From Zygnema circumcarinatum (lineage: Eukaryota; Streptophyta; Zygnematophyceae; Zygnematales; Zygnemataceae), in NCBI GenBank assembly GCA_037447605.1, contig CM074810.1, positions 3,213,171-3,277,170 on the forward strand: 64,000 nucleotides of DNA, written 5' to 3'. The notes under the pieces were generated by a model. That model made no database searches, had not been told where the DNA came from, and saw nothing but the letters and a program-made list of their open reading frames with translations. Each line of letters starts with the position of its first letter. Position 1 is the stretch's first letter. Below are positions 1 to 10,309 of this stretch, piece by piece. The position numbers were made by a program, and so were the translations under genes.

Positions 1-444
1 TGCTGTACTAACACTTTGAGATAAGGGAAAATTCTTTCTGTTTTTTCACGAAGCGAAAGTGCTCTAAGGATTTAATTTATTGAGACCTGCCCTCGTTTTT
101 TTGTTTAAGAAAAATTGGCTGTTTGCAATACTCTGGAGTATAGAAGTTGACGCGATGTTAGCCAGAAATTTGCTTTTCGTTCTATTTATGCTACCTGCTG
201 TCAGGATTTTCTGAAAAAAAAGAAACAAATCTGGCTTAATTCCTGGTCAAGTTTCTTATGCAGTTTTTTAGTTCATTGCGAACTACGAACTCTATAGATA
301 TAGTCTTTGTGCTTCAAGAGAAGCGTCTAGAATCGAAAAGAAATTGAGTTTGAGTTCCGTTTTTTGTTCTAGTTACCTTCTAAATTTATTCGTCAACCTT
401 CTTTGTCTAAATATGGTTGTGTTTTACTGGTGGCATCTGTACAG
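1..444. other. AT-rich flank, probably intron of the lectin-like gene
   Basis: No supported exon, RNA or repeat is seen. The stretch ends in a normal acceptor (ctgtacag) for the exon at 445, so it is best read as intron of that gene. An open frame from 403 simply runs through the acceptor. Confidence 0.4.
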
Positions 445-1554
445 GTTTCCTTGACGGATTATGATCCAACGGAGGAGAATGAGAAGATTTTGTGGACTTT
501 AGGTCCGGATGCAGGACAAGGCTACTTCGCCCTAAAGGCTCCGGGCAGCAACCCACTCTATCTTGATATTTCCGAGGAGAAAGTTTCAGAAGGAAAACAC
601 ATCCTTGCTTACGATTGGAAAGGGGGTCTTCATCAGATGTGGGGTTTAGAGCCGCTGGTGAGTCCCCTTCCTCTCCCTCTTCCTCGTCTTTTTCCTCTCC
701 CTTCCCTCTCCCTCTCCTCTCCCCCTCCCTCTCCTCTCCCTCGCCCTCCTCTCCTCTCTTCTCCTCTTCTCTTCTCTCCTCCTCCCCCCCCCTACCTCTC
801 CTCTCCCCACCCTCTCGCTCTCCTCGCCCTCCTCTCTCCCTCCCCTCTCCCTCACCTCCCCCCCCTCTCCCCTCTCTTCCCATCGCCCTGTCCCTCCCTC
901 TCCTCCTCTCCCGCCCCCTTCTCCATCTCCCCCACCCCCTCCCTCTCCTCTCCCTCCACCTTGCCCTGTTCCTCCCTCCCTCTCCTCCTCTCCCTCAACA
1001 TCTGCCGGCCCACCCAGAGACCTGGTGAACGGAAAAAGTCTCCTTCCTTAGCCTCATTTGCTCTTCGTTTCTAGCAGGGCCTCCTCTATACCATCCGCTC
1101 AAGACTCAGTGAGGAGCACGCTCTCTCAGCAGACCTTGAGGCAAAAGTGAACTTTCCAGAAATACGAATGAAGGATCTGAATGAGGATGATCCCGAGCAA
1201 CTGTGGACCATAGAGAGCCACTTTGACCAGAGCATCACCATTCGGAATGTGGCCAGTAAGCTTTCTATCAGAGGGCCCTGCTCACAGGGAGAGCGGTGCC
1301 GTCTCGGGGAAATAAGCCAAGCATTCATATACAATCTATGGCTACTTGGGAAGGATGAGGGAGAGTGCTACTTCTTTGTGAGAGCGGTCTCCGATTTGGA
1401 GCTTTGTTTAGATGCAACGGAGGGGAAGGTGAAGGAGGGTTGTGGAATCATCACTCACAAATCAAAGCTCAAGTGGCCCTCCTGCCAAGCCCGCTACAAT
1501 CAATTGTGGGGCTTTTTTCCTAAGGGAGGAGAAAGACCAATAAAGCCGATTTAG
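445..1554 (+). CDS. Beta-trefoil (ricin-B-like) protein, 3' part of gene
   Basis: Two exons are readable, 445-657 (acceptor ctgtacag, donor ctg|gtgagt) and 1078-1554 (acceptor ctagcag, stop TAG); both are phase 0 and join cleanly. The product shows repeated aromatic signatures at roughly regular spacing: HQMWGLEPL, EQLWTIES, YNLWLLG and NQLWGFFP. It also has LYLDIS and LCLDATEG turns, the pattern of QxW-type beta-trefoil (R-type lectin) folds. Carbohydrate binding is inferred from the fold only; the classical QxW triplets are imperfect, so it may be a non-lectin trefoil. The first exon(s) and start codon lie left of 445 or outside the window, since nothing convincing was found in 1-444. The intron is a 400-bp pyrimidine tract. 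A decayed relative lies near 44.6-45.7 kb. Confidence is good for coding status, moderate for the family. Confidence 0.6.
660..1015 (+). repeat. Pyrimidine-rich (CCCTCT-type) intronic tract
   Basis: About 350 bp are almost entirely C and T on the plus strand, made of CTCCCT/CCTCTC variants. The tract fills the intron between the two exons of the beta-trefoil gene and lies just upstream of its acceptor at 1077. Long open frames on both strands here are composition artefacts. Confidence 0.9.
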
Positions 1555-1972
1555 GTGGGGAGTCACTGCTCTTTTTGGTAGGCTTAGGGCAGTTACGAGT
1601 GAGTGGTAGAACGAGGAAGAGGCATATTAGTAGGATGGCTGTGCATAGCATGTATATAGGCTATCCATTGTCGCATTTACAGAGGGGAATTGTATCGGCT
1701 TGTGGTAGGAGAATAAACTTCATAGGACGGCTTATTCAATAGGAAGCAATGTGGAACCCAAGTAGGAGCTAGAGAGAGGCCTGAGGGCTCCCTTGGTGAG
1801 GAAATATATTGATTTGTCAAGAAACGTACAATGTACATAAGAACAAGTTGGTTGAAAAAATAGCTAAGTAATAATCACACTCTTCTTCTACATTTCTCTC
1901 CTACAATTGAGCCTGCCTTTGCTTGGCAACATCTGCAACAATTCATGCTGTTGCCCCCTCATGTTGTATGTC
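1555..1972. other. Convergent 3' intergenic region
   Basis: The region lies between the stop of the plus-strand beta-trefoil gene and the stop of the minus-strand SUMO protease gene. It should hold both 3' UTRs. An AATAAA-like aataaac occurs near 1711. No other feature is seen. Confidence 0.5.
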
Positions 1973-4900
1973 CTATGGGGGGAGACTCCCCATCATGAGG
2001 CAGGACGCCATGCCATGCCGCAGCCTTGTCACGTCACGGGCAGTGAATTGGAACGGAGGGCGCGCCCCTCTCGAGAGAAGGTCTGCGAAGGTGCAGAGGA
2101 ACACTCCACAGGCGGCATCATCATCCTGCGGAGGAGGGGGCATGAACACAACATTGTGGGAGGGAGAGGGGAGGGGAGGGGAGAGGGGGAGAGAGGGGGA
2201 GAGGGGGAGAGGGGAGAGGGGGGGAGAGGGGGAGAGGGGAGAGGGGAGAGGGGAGAGGGGAGGGGGAGAGGGGAGAGGGGTGAGAGGGGGGAGAGGGGAG
2301 AGGGGAGAGGGGAGAGGGGAGAGGGGGAGAGGGGAGAGGGGGAGAGGGGGAGAGGGGAGAGGGGAGAGGGGGAGAGGGGAGAGGGGAGAGGGGAGAGGGG
2401 AGAGGGGGAGAGAGGGGAGAGGGGGAGAGAGGGGAGAGGGGGAGAGGGGAGAGGAGAGGGGGAGAGGGGGAGAGGGGAGAGGGGAGAGGGGAGAGGGGAG
2501 AGGGGAGAGGGGAGAGGGGAGAGGGGAGAGGGGAGAGGGGGAGAGGGGAGAGGGGAGAGGGGAGAGGGGGGAGAGGGGAGAGGGGAGAGGGGAGAGGGGA
2601 GAGGGGAGAGGGGAGAGGGGGAGAGGGGAGAGGGGAGAGGGGGGAGAGGGGGAGAGGGGAGAGGGGAGAGGGGAGAGGGGAGAGGGGGGGAGAGGGGAGA
2701 GGGGAGAGGGGAGAGGGGAGAGGGGAGAGGGGAGAGGGGGGAGAGGGGGAGAGAGGGGAGAGGGGAGAGGGGAGAGGGGAGAGGGGAGAGGGGGGAGAGG
2801 GGAGAGGTGGAGAGGCGGGAAGGGGGAAGAGGGGGAAGAGGGGGAGAGGGGGAGAGGGGGAGAGGGGGAGAGGTGGAGAGGCGGGAAGGGGGAGAGTGGG
2901 GAAAGGGGGAGAGGGGAAGAGGAGGGAAGGGGGAGAGGAGGGAAGGGGGAGAGTGGGGAAAGGGGGAGAGGGGAAGAGGAGGAGGGGGGTTTACAAGCCA
3001 TAAGAAAGTTTACTATGGAAGGGAAATGGGCAAGAGGTGATTAGACCTGTAGTGGTACGCCTTCTTGCATTTTCCGTTTGGTCCACTCTGCCGAAGAAAA
3101 GTCTTTGTTGTTCTCAGTTTGAGCCAACGCATGCATGTATCTCTCAACCTGAACATGCGAAACCCAATCGCAGAAGTCATGAACCGCAGAAAGATTAGCA
3201 AAAATAGCACTATATCTGGCTAATCAGGAAACCCGAAAACCCTCAAAATATGGGTTTGTTAAAAATCATTTGACAATGCAATCTGGAAAGGGACAGTGTA
3301 AAAGTAGAGAAAATGTTGTTTGTAGCCAAATAGCAGTCAAGAGGTACAGCGGATAATGAAGATGGAATTTCAAATCCCTGCAAGAGGGAGATATCTAAGG
3401 AGGATTCAGAAAAGTGAACTTGCCGTATTCAGCACATAGTCTACGTTGCTGGACCACCCATGGAAAGGCATGGAATCGTAGTATTCAATTCGCTTTTGTT
3501 TCACATATAAAGCTACCAGAATCCTGTGCAAGCACCACCATACAACACTGTTATGATACCCACCATATAAGCAAATCAGCAAACCCTAACAATGTGGGGA
3601 GTGCCCAAATCCTAGAAACCAAGAATTCCAAATACTTGCGAAGGCTTATACTCAACAAAGGAGTTTCAAACGAGTTTTTTTTTTTTTTTTTTTTCTCTTA
3701 CCAGTGCTGAGGGGTATGCAGGTTCACTGGTAACAAGAGTAGGTCCTGCTTGAACAGATTCTGTCTCCCACCCAAAAGAAAACGAATGAGAAAAAGACCT
3801 CCTCTCCCACCCAACATCCAGATTCTATCACCGTTCCTTCAAAATCATTCGTTTTGTTGCTCATTAAAGTATGTTGCCAAGATACATTCACGAAAGAAAC
3901 AGGCTCTGGATTTTTTTTAATCATGTTTCCAAGCTGATTTGGTTCAACACTCACCACGTTTCGAGTCCACCTATGAACCCCCCGAAAGTTGAACTCGGTC
4001 GGAAGTGTGCAACTCGTCTTGGGAACACCTGTCAGTTTGGTGAAAAGGAAGGTGCTGAAGAAATGCACATGTAAACTGCCACACAAAACAACCACATTGT
4101 GATTCTCTCATACTTTCAAACACATGGAGCCCTCTCCTTCCAAACTGTTATGGCTCCCAAACTGTCAGAGACTTTAGGGTTTTATATATCTCCCATGGAG
4201 GAATGCTGAATGCAAGAAGTACTGAGGAGAACTTGTGCAGATGCTTACCCTCGTCCTGCGGCTGCAAATGCATCCGCACGAGCCTAAACCCATCGACATC
4301 ATCACAATTATGCAATGTAAGATTTGAGATTCGAGATATGAATCTAAGGTCTGAGATAGTTAATAAGTGCAGAACGACCATCCAGCAAATTTGCTATACA
4401 AAGTCATCGTACTTGAGGGTAAGCTTCAGTGGTTTCATATCACAATCTTGTCAACGATTTCTATTTACAACTGACCAACGCAATCATCCTCATACTCGCA
4501 AGTTGCTGATTACAAGGCAGTGAAGGCATTGATAATATATGTTAACCTACACACTGACTTGACTAACATGCAGATTGAGATATACGCGAGAAGTGGGGAA
4601 GCAACACGAAAGAAATGCAGGCATTAGCCAAGAGAAAAAGGAGAGGTGGGAAGAGAGAAAGTGAGTGAGAGGGGGAGGGAGAAGGGAAGGAATGAATGGG
4701 CAATCAAGAACGATGTTTTTTCTTAAACAAGACTAAACAAGAAACTTAAAGTTTTGGAAATCACGTTCGCAGGGAATTACGTACATTCATTACCTGCAAA
4801 AGACCTAAGAAGCCGTTGATCACTTCATCCCCTAACCAAGCATGAGCCCATAAGTCGCTCAAATCGCTTCTCTTAATCTCTACTTCATTCCTCTTTCCCC

Positions 4901-5619
4901 TCCAAACAACATCATCTTTTGAACCTCTTAAAGCCGCTTTCAAGAGCTCCATGTTCCCGGTCGCCCTCAACGCCAAGGGTTTCAGAAACGTCTGCCAGTT
5001 TTTATCACATTTTGCGGCTCCGATATCATCCTCCTTTTCTATGCAATAGCCTTCTCGCCCTTGTTGTATTCGGAGTTCAGCCGATGTAGCAGTTCTGCTT
5101 TCTGGAATCTCCTTGAATCTCTCCTTAAAATACTCATTTTCAACGTGTTTTACATTAAGACTACGGCAACTGGTTGCTGGAAAAGGCTTCTTGTTGCCAG
5201 GTACCTGCAATGCGGATTTTAGGGTTACGACTTACAATCTCCATGCACCTTTAGGTTATTAGTGACTTGAGAAACAGGCAGGATTCTGAGGAACTCACCG
5301 CATTCTGAGAGCTTGTCTTTGCCTTTCGTAACCGTTCAAGGGCTCTTCCATACACAGAATGCTGAAAATATGTATCTTTTAGCTTTCTTGGTAAGTGTCC
5401 AAGACCAAAGTTGGTCATATTTCTTCTACTCCATGCCCTAAAAACCTTTCTGAGCAAGCCGCCCCTTTCAAGTGTTTTTTTTCCTGTTGCTCGGACCAAA
5501 AAAGAGAGCGCTTTCGGAAGCATAATCATCAAAGACTGCGGCGTTATTTTCCATCTTTTCTTCCTCACAGAGCGCCCGTTCATGGCTGCTGAAGCGCGTG
5601 CAGATGTTAGGGTTCCCAT
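1973..5619 (-). CDS. Ulp1/SENP-family SUMO protease
   Basis: Exons on the minus strand: 5619-5299, 5204-4794, 4075-3955, 3745-3702, 3523-3445, 3148-3047 and 2125-1973 (stop TAG). Phases agree except between exons 2 and 3, where one short exon of length 2 mod 3 is still missing from 4793-4076. Exon 2 ends in the entry signature [20 protein letters not shown]. Exon 3 has [11 protein letters not shown] and VHRWTRNV. The 44-nt exon ends in the catalytic His (PQHW). The next has the catalytic Asp in IEYYDSM. The following ends VPLQ, the oxyanion Gln. The last has the catalytic Cys in [17 protein letters not shown]. Family members cleave SUMO precursors and SUMO conjugates at the nucleus or nuclear pore. 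The residue before Cys is Ala instead of the usual Asp (DCG). The N-terminus is basic (NGRSVRKKR); Met at 5583 is an alternative start. The last intron carries an 830-bp polypurine tract. Confidence 0.85.
2158..2989 (+). repeat. GAGAGGGG polypurine microsatellite in last Ulp1 intron
   Basis: About 830 bp of near-pure purine, built from GAGGGGA/GAGGGGGA units, turns into GGGGAAGAGG near the right end. On the sense strand of the host gene it is a CCCTCTC tract. It lies inside the intron 3046-2126 that separates the oxyanion-Gln exon from the catalytic-Cys exon. It is translatable in several frames only because it lacks stops. Confidence 0.95.
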
Positions 5620-6145
5620 GGAATTAGGGTTTGAGTCTCTGCTCGGTTGCAGAGCTCAATTTCTCTAAGAAACAAAGGGTCACGAGAGGGTTTCAAAGTT
5701 GTCTCCTTTAGATCCACTCTCAAGGCGAACTTTCAAGTTTCGATCTGAAAATCTCGGCGGTTTGCAAACATTGCATGCTATAAAGAAGCTGTCATCTCAT
5801 CCAGCTAATGATCGATGAAGGAGCTTTCTGTTTTAGGTGTCTTGAGAGACGTTTCTTCATTGACTAAGATTTACTAAAGAGTGATTGAAATTGGTTGAAG
5901 TTGGTTAGGTATCGTCATATCATCCAAATTGAAGTCGCACATGTTTGTCACTTCCAACATGTTACACACATCTTTACTCACACTTATCTTCACTTTCTTC
6001 TTGGTTCTACCCCTGGTTAGAAAACCCCCCCGGTCAGGAATTGTTTTGTTAGTAACTACTCGCCTTTTAGGTATTATTTATTTTGTAGTGACGGCCGGTT
6101 AGAGTGTTTTTTAGGGTTAGGCATTTTTATATATAAACCCACACA
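5620..6145. promoter_or_regulatory. Presumed promoter / 5' region of the SUMO protease gene
   Basis: No open frame or repeat of note. Position upstream of the minus-strand start at 5619 makes it the likely 5' UTR and promoter. No specific element was recognised. Confidence 0.35.
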
Positions 6146-7137
6146 ATGGAAATGGAAATGATAGAAGGAGAGTGTGGAAGAGAGGGGGCAGAGGGGGAAA
6201 CGAGGAGAGAGAAAAGAAGAGTGGAAGGGAGGGGGAGAGAGGGAGGCCGAAGGAGGAAAGAGGGGGAGAGGGAGAGGAGGGAGAGGGGGAAATGGAGAGA
6301 GATAGGGAGGAGGCAGACGGAGAGAGGGTAGAGAAGGGGGAGAAGGGGAAAGAGGAGAGGCAGAGAGAGGGGGGGCATAGAGTGAGGGATAGTGCGAGGG
6401 AAGAGAGGAGAGAGAGACAGTGAAGGGAGAGAGGCAGAGAGTGTGGAAGAGGTGGGGTACGCGGGAGAGAGAGAGAGGCGGTAGAGTGAGGGAGAGTGAG
6501 GGGGAGAGAGGAAAGGGGGAGAGTGAAGGGGGAGAGGCAGAGAGAAGGGAAGAAAGGAAGTAGAAGGGGGAGGGAGAGAGAGAGGGAGTGAGGGAGAGTG
6601 AAGGAGAGGCTGCGGGAGAGAGACAGTGAAGCTAAGAGAAAAAGAGAGAGGAAAAGCGAAAGGGGAGAGGGGAGAGGGGAGAGGGAGAGGGGGAGCGAGT
6701 GAAATGGACAGTGAGGGGGAGAGGGAGAGTGACTCAGTGAAGAGAGAGGCAGCGAGAGGGGACGAGATGGGGGTAGAGAGGGGAGAAAGAGGGGAGAGGA
6801 GGGGAGAGAGTGAAAGAGAGAGTGAGGGGGAGAAGGGAGAGAGAGACAGCGACGAGTGACGCAGCGAGTTGGGACGAGAGGGGGTAGAGGGGGGAGAGTG
6901 AGGGAGCGAGTGAGGGGGAGAAAGGGCATGGAGACCATGAAGGAAGACAGGCAGAGAGAGGGGAAGAGAGGGGGGTAGAGGGAAGTGAGGAGGAGAGAGA
7001 GTGGGGGAGAGAAAGTGAGGTGGAGAAAGGAGAGAGGCGGTGAAGGGGAGAGGCAGAGAGAGCGGGGAGAGGCGGGGTGAAGGGAAGATAGAGATAGGGG
7101 AAGGAAGGGAGGTGGAAGGGAGAAGAGCAGGTAAGTG
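6146..7137 (+). repeat. Intergenic GA-rich low-complexity tract
   Basis: Nearly 1 kb of purine-rich, imperfect GAGAGGG/GGGAGA repeats interrupted by GTGA, GCAG and GCGG. It is less regular than the arrays inside introns, so probably older. It lies between the SUMO protease gene start and the 3' side of the coiled-coil gene. Open frames up to 363 codons on the minus strand are Ser/Pro/Leu-rich artefacts. Confidence 0.9.
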
Positions 7138-7447
7138 GAAAGGGAACACAAAAAGTTCAAAAATACCCTAAACTTGCGGCTCGCCGATGGCAAGGTGCCC
7201 CCGTTCAATTCCGGTTACAACCTCCATCCAATTTTGCCTTAAAAATTAAGTCCTGATTTGAAATTAGATTACATGGTCACAACCATAGTCGTGACTGAAA
7301 GGTCCTGGCCATTAGCGATCGTTCATTTCATGGCGACCATAACCATGATCATGAACATGACAATTAGCCTCTGGAGAATGTGAAGAACACACATACATAC
7401 TTGATATTCTACAACAAACTGGTTCACTCTCTATCACAATCCGTGAC
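7138..7447. other. 3' flank of the coiled-coil gene
   Basis: Unique-looking sequence without an exon signal. A run of small GGTCATG/CATGACC-like inverted motifs occurs around 7275-7355, not clearly significant. Confidence 0.4.
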
Positions 7448-8302
7448 TTATTTCTTTTTACAAATCTCTAACAGTCGCTCAATTTGGTCTATTGAATGCC
7501 CTGCGTCAAGAGCCGATTTCACAATGAGCATACGTTGTTCTTCCAACTTTGCATTACACTCGAACTCCCATCGACGCATGTCTTCCGTTTGTTCACTCAT
7601 TCCCCTCCCTTCCCCCTCTACACTCTGAACGCACTCCCACTGACGATTTTCTTCTGCTCTAGCTACCTCCGAGGGTTGCTCTTCCCCCCTTACCCTCTGT
7701 ACTATCTCCCACATTTGACTTTCTTCTGCTCGAGCTGCTACCTCCAACCGTTGCTCTCCTCCCTTTGCCTTTTGTACGAGTTCGAACATCTGTTTTGCTT
7801 CTGCTTGAGCTGCCAACCGTTGCCGTTCTTCTGCTTTCCGTACGAGTTCCCATTGATGATCTACTTCTGCTTGAGCTTTAGCCAAACGGCGTTCTTCTGC
7901 CAAACGTGCCTTTTCCTTCTTCATGCGAGCCTTCTCTTGTTCCCTCCGCTTCTGTACCTCTTTACGTTTTGCAATCAGCCTATTGCTGCTATCTTCTCTC
8001 TTCTCTTTCTCCCAGTCAAGTTTTTTCGAATTACCGTCCGCGATTTTGCTTGCTGAACTTTCCAAATTGGCAATCTTCGCTTTCTTCGGCAAACGATTTG
8101 GTGAGGACTCAGGTGACTTTGACTTTGATGTTGCCACCCGTTTCCGGCGAAGTTGGGAATTCACCAGATCTTGGTATAGCAAAGCCCATTCTTCCGCTTC
8201 CCCCAAGTCATCCCATATCAAAGCCATAGTCATAAGGCCCTCCAACATCTCAAGGACCTCCTCACTCTCAGAATCTTCAGAATCTTCAAAATCTTCAGCC
8301 AT
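7448..8302 (-). CDS. Charged coiled-coil protein with internal 25-26-residue repeats
   Basis: A single-exon frame of about 284 codons. I prefer the Met at 8302 (MAEDFEDSEDSESEE) over the Met 45 nt upstream because the acidic start is typical of a true N-terminus. An acidic N-terminal region with a hydrophobic LEMLEGLMTMALIW stretch is followed by a basic Lys/Ser-rich segment (possible nuclear signal: LRRKRVATSKSK, LPKKAKI). Then comes a long heptad-like Glu/Lys/Arg coiled coil. Within it a 25-26-residue unit recurs with cores HQWELVRKA, QMFELVQKA, QMWEIVQRV and RQWECVQSV, separated by EEQRLEVAARAEE-type linkers. It ends LIVKSALDAGHSIDQIERLL, a short predicted helix. No enzyme family is recognised. 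The layout resembles coiled-coil tails of transposon-derived nuclear proteins, but that is only a guess. Confidence 0.6.
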   Translation of the reverse strand: MAEDFEDSEDSESEEVLEMLEGLMTMALIWDDLGEAEEWALLYQDLVNSQLRRKRVATSKSKSPESSPNRLPKKAKIANLESSASKIADGNSKKLDWEKEKREDSSNRLIAKRKEVQKRREQEKARMKKEKARLAEERRLAKAQAEVDHQWELVRKAEERQRLAAQAEAKQMFELVQKAKGGEQRLEVAARAEESQMWEIVQRVRGEEQPSEVARAEENRQWECVQSVEGEGRGMSEQTEDMRRWEFECNAKLEEQRMLIVKSALDAGHSIDQIERLLEICKKK

Positions 8303-8820
8303 GATTGTGAGAAAAGTCCACTGCACGAATGGCGACAACAATGGCATGAAACAGGAACATAAGTGACAGCATTTGTGGGTTTAAAATTCAAAACAAACGA
8401 GTACAAGCCTTGATGCAGAGGTTACGAGTTTAGAATTTCGAGGTTCAGCTTCAGAATTTAGGGTTTCATGGGTGAAGGGTAAGAATTTGAAAATGGAGTT
8501 AGGGGCATAGTATGGCCTTGCGTAGGATTGGGCTGCAAATAACATCAGCATAGGACGTACATGCGTTGAATGCAAGCAGAAAACATGCTTGCTTTACAAA
8601 AATGAAGCCTAAAAAGTCATTTGCAGAATGCACCAAAAAGAGCCGAGCAAGAATGACACCACACCTACACATATAAATGTGAAGAATGCATGCAGAAAAC
8701 AGACATGCTTGACACACATGAAACCTAAAAGGAAAAGAATGTGCAGAATTCAGCCAGAAAACATGCATGCATGTCGAAATTAAGCCTGTAATTACACATG
8801 CATTCACTCTTTCACTCATG
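8303..8820. promoter_or_regulatory. Upstream region of the coiled-coil gene
   Basis: Region 5' of the minus-strand start. Imperfect internal repeats of GAATGCA(T)GCAGAAAACA(G/T)GC type occur near 8567-8590, 8686-8710 and 8745-8770, spaced roughly 60-110 bp. No known element was identified. Confidence 0.3.
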
Positions 8821-8866
8821 GAAAAACCCTAAAAACCCTAAAAACCCTAAAAAATCCTAAAAAACC
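8821..8866. repeat. AAAAACCCT short array (telo-box-like)
   Basis: Four to five units of AAAAACCCT/AAACCCTAA. Plant 'telo boxes' (AAACCCTAA) are known in promoters of translation and growth genes. Here the array is about 520 bp upstream of the coiled-coil gene start, so a regulatory role is possible but unproven. Confidence 0.5.
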
Positions 8867-9164
8867 CTTTTTTCTCTCCCTCCCTCCCTTTCCCCAATTC
8901 TCCCTTTCCTTTTTCTCCTTCCCTGTAAACAGACGTGCACGACATATATTAAACCTAAAGTTACCCATGCGGCAAAACGCAAGAAGAAATCAGGCATGCA
9001 CAACACACATCCGAGCTAAGTATGAACCTGCACAATAGTAAGACGACCTCGGCATGAGGTCTCCTCCGCACCTTGAGCAGCCGCTTTGACGAGGGCAATG
9101 AGGGTATCGCCGCTCGCATCCCCTCCAGAGCTGGCAATCTGCCTCGCTCGAGGGCTGCTCAGGG

Positions 9165-9540
9165 ACAGGGTTAGGGTTAGGGCTACTCAGGATTAGGGTT
9201 AGGATTAGGGCTGCTCGAGATTAGGGTTAGGGTTAGGGTTAGGGTTGCTCAGGATTAGGATGAGGGTTAAGGTTGCTCAAGATTAGTGTTAGCGTTAGGG
9301 CTATTCATGATTAGAGTTAGGGTTAGGGCTGCTCAAAATTAGGGTTAGGGTTAGGGTTGCTCAGGATTAGGATTAAGGTTAAGGCTGCTCAAGATTAGGG
9401 TTAGGGTTAGGGTTGCTCAGGATTAGGACTAGGGTTAAGGCTGCTCAAGACTAGGGTTAGGGTTAGGGTTAGGGTTGCTCAGGATTAGGACTAGGGTTAA
9501 GGCTGCTCAAGATTAGGGTTAGGGTTAGGGCTGCAAAGGA
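9165..9540 (+). repeat. Degenerate telomere-like satellite
   Basis: TTAGGG-type runs alternate with a GCTGCTCAGGATTAGG or GCTCAAGATTAGG spacer, giving a higher-order unit of roughly 55-65 bp repeated about six times. It is clearly derived from TTAGGG but sequence-diverged, unlike the arrays at 18.6 and 36.8 kb. Confidence 0.85.
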
Positions 9541-9678
9541 TTAGGCTGGCTTCAGGATTACGCCCCGCAGGAAATGGACAAAAAAATGTGACACGAATAG
9601 CCATTTTTTTCTCGTAAACATGAGAAGGACCAAGGCAGCAGCGAGAACCACGAGAAACCGCTCGCAAATGCCTAACAG

Positions 9679-9946
9679 CCGTTGGATATGTCAGGTCTGC
9701 AAGAGTCCATTTTCAACCGTTGGATAACCCCGTGCCAGATATCCGGTCAGCAGCCGTTGGATATGCCACGCTTGCTGGGATGGAAAATTGACCGTTAAAT
9801 AGAAACGAGCGTCATCTCTGGTTCCTGACCGTTGGATATGCGCTGGATCTCATTTCTGGTTCCTGGCCGTTGGATATGCACCAGATCTCATCACTGGTTT
9901 CTGGCCGTTGGATATGCACCAGATCTCATCTCTGGTTCTGGCCGTT
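9679..9946 (-). promoter_or_regulatory. Cluster of eight MSA-like (AACGG) motifs in a ~38-bp tandem repeat
   Basis: CCGTT cores (AACGG on the minus strand) lie at 9679, 9717, 9754, 9792, 9829, 9867, 9905 and 9942, i.e. spaced 37-38 bp. The last four read TGACCGTTGGA or TGGCCGTTGGA, matching the reverse of the mitosis-specific activator consensus YCYAACGGYYA in full. The known binders of MSA elements are R1R2R3-MYB (MYB3R) factors, driving G2/M expression. The cluster is 360-630 bp upstream of the bromodomain gene start. It may be a promoter minisatellite without function. Confidence 0.55.
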
Positions 9947-10309
9947 GGATCGCTGCATATTTGATTTTTGGGCTTTAAAGATGTTCATGAATATTCAGTA
10001 CGATATCCGATACGTTCCAGTATTCCCGATACACTAAGGCCACATAGGAACCCTGAATTTCACACTTGACAATATTTCAACGAATGGGGTGCTGACATGT
10101 GGCCCCTAAGGAGCCCGAAAGTCTCCCAGGTGACATTTTTCAACGAATGCCGTGCTGACACGTGGTTATTCCGATTTAGTACACTTGATATTCCGATATA
10201 TCGGGATTCTTCGCGCGAGGGCGGGTGGCGGCAGGCAGCCTTCAGGAGGCAGCTGAACCCTGAACCCACTAACCCTAGTTGATGGACCGTGAGCCCGCTT
10301 CCGTACACA

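Noticed and set aside
1907-3044. Gly/Glu/Arg-rich 370-codon open frames on plus
   Set aside because: Purine microsatellite inside a Ulp1 intron; the real coding exon here is on the minus strand at 2125-1973.
6117-7208. 363-codon minus-strand Ser/Leu/Pro protein
   Set aside because: Low-complexity CT-rich DNA without a domain or splice context.
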